Shown here piece by piece: positions 6,824 through 7,144 of a stretch of 7,144 bases of DNA. Position 1 is the first letter of the stretch. The number at the start of each line of letters is the position of its first letter. The position numbers and the translations under genes were made by a program. Origin of the DNA: Kiritimatiellia bacterium (GTDB lineage Bacteria; Verrucomicrobiota; Kiritimatiellia; JAAZAB01); the NCBI GenBank assembly GCA_018400335.1, contig JAGYMT010000085.1, positions 1-7,144 of the forward strand, read 5' to 3'. Below the pieces are notes generated by a model, which was given only the letters and a program-made list of their open reading frames with translations, was not told where the DNA came from and did not search any database.

Positions 6824-6859
6824 GCCCATTCTTAAACGGCATACTTACTCCACCGGCTT
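6801..6859 (-). repeat. Right inverted-repeat arm with phased TAAG units
   Basis: Read on the minus strand from 6859 inward, the arm repeats the left arm's layout: AAGCCGGT with an overlapping G, then GGAGTAAGTATGCCG (6851-6837), TTTAAGAATGGG (6836-6825), CTTAAGTGTGAG (6824-6813) and AGTAAGTGTCAT (6812-6801). CTTA on the plus strand falls at 6807, 6819, 6831 and 6844, with spacings of 12, 12 and 13 bp. These mirror the left-arm sites at 6029, 6017, 6005 and 5992. The inner units have diverged in sequence from the left arm but keep the TAAG core and its phase. The arm overlaps the gene's final codons (YDTYSHT) and its TAA at 6821-6823. Confidence 0.8.
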
Positions 6860-7144
6860 CGTCGAGGTGTTCGATTGCTACATCTCACATTATTTGACCC
6901 AAATTGTCCAGGATTATTTGGTTTCTTTGGGCGGTGTGCAGGACATGTAGCCTGGGCTTGGGATTGCATCGCGTGGCGCTATGGTTTGTATGCACTTTTC
7001 TGATCGTGCGCATATCCGTTTTTGATAGATGAAGCATTATTGCGCGCGAGAGCGAGGCGATGATCCAGGATAGGCTGAAGGAACCACACGGCTTGCGTGA
7101 AACTGTAGTGTTTTACGGTCATAACCATATCGATGGGGTTGAAG
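6860..7144. other. AT-richer flank without a recognisable gene
   Basis: This 285-bp stretch is lower in GC than the rest and has frequent stops in its first 170 bp. A TTGACC at 6894-6899 resembles a -35 box but lacks a good -10 at normal spacing. CCAAAT (6899-6904) and ATTTGG (6916-6921) form a weak 6-bp dyad without a T tract. A 47-codon minus-strand reading from about 7120 down to about 6977 starts MTVKHYSFTQAVW, but it has no visible ribosome site and overlaps the plus-strand frame at the window end. I see no tRNA, rRNA or insertion-sequence hallmark. Confidence 0.5.
7060..7144 (+). CDS. Possible start of a gene running off the window (unrecognised)
   Basis: An open frame starts at ATG 7060 and stays open to the window end, reading MIQDRLKEPHGLRETVV and then FYGHNHIDGVE. 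The in-frame stop TGA at 7030-7032 bounds it upstream, so ATT codons at 7036 or 7039 are the only earlier, unlikely, starts. GAGG (7054-7057) is only 2 nt from the ATG, too close for a standard ribosome site. GHNH resembles a metallophosphoesterase metal-ligand motif, but that motif normally lies near the C-terminus of those enzymes. No family assignment is justified; it could equally be a gene remnant or chance. Confidence 0.2.
   Translation, partial: MIQDRLKEPHGLRETVVFYGHNHIDGVE

Larger units (their letters stand above)
5980..6859. mobile_element. Candidate IVS-like element: tandem four-helix-bundle gene between inverted repeats
   Basis: An 880-bp unit whose outer edges are a perfect 16-bp inverted repeat: AAGCCGGTGGAGTAAG at 5980-5995 and its complement at 6844-6859. 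The imperfect match continues inward, with 34 of the outermost 41 positions identical and 41 of 59 over the full arms. The single gene inside fills the unit exactly, with its ribosome site in the left arm and its stop codon in the right arm. By family knowledge, S23-type four-helix-bundle genes occur inside intervening sequences of bacterial 23S rRNA that are bounded by long inverted repeats. Neither flank here is recognisable rRNA. No target-site duplication is obvious next to the repeats, and no transposase is present. Mobility is therefore inferred from architecture only. Confidence 0.5.

Noticed and set aside
5980..6859. Diversity-generating retroelement with Avd-like protein
   Set aside because: No reverse transcriptase, template repeat or variable repeat is visible. 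The resemblance is limited to the four-helix-bundle fold.
5980..6859. Ordinary 23S rRNA intervening sequence
   Set aside because: Neither flank looks like 23S rRNA. The left side is the upstream region of a protein gene and the right side has no rRNA-like sequence.

Overview
The window is GC-rich and dense with genes. It is bacterial and probably from the PVC superphylum (Verrucomicrobia, Kiritimatiellota or Lentisphaerae-like). That placement is an inference from three things: the pgk-tpiA-secG order, a long-form phosphoglycerate kinase with a charged insertion, and a secreted LamG-type protein with an acidic linker. No rRNA or other taxonomic marker is present, so it is tentative.

Positions 1-4286, plus strand: a compact, apparently co-transcribed run. 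It starts with a 5'-truncated pgk (phosphoglycerate kinase), then tpiA (triosephosphate isomerase, best start TTG at 1305), secG (Sec translocon subunit) and a 612-residue peptide/solute-binding lipoprotein of the OppA/SBP_bac_5 family. The pgk-tpiA gap holds a 6-bp hairpin and a perfect 12-bp palindrome. The secG to binding-protein gap is only 8 bp. No permease or ATPase genes accompany the binding protein.

Positions 4287-5828, minus strand: a secreted 513-residue protein that converges on the binding-protein gene so tightly that the two stop codons abut. It has a signal peptide, then an E/A/P-rich acidic linker, then what looks like a LamG/concanavalin A-like fold with a carbohydrate-binding-module-like domain inserted in it.

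Positions 5980-6859: the most interesting part. A 258-residue protein made of two tandem four-helix-bundle (23S rRNA intervening-sequence/S23, Avd-like) domains is bracketed by inverted repeats of about 59 bp. Each arm is a ladder of TAAG motifs spaced 12-13 bp apart, mirrored between the arms. The left arm contains the gene's ribosome-binding site and the right arm contains its last codons and stop. This resembles the intervening sequences of bacterial 23S rRNA, but it lies outside any rRNA. I read it as a candidate IVS-like mobile or self-regulating element.

Positions 6860-7144: AT-richer than the rest, with no recognisable gene apart from a short open frame running off the window end.
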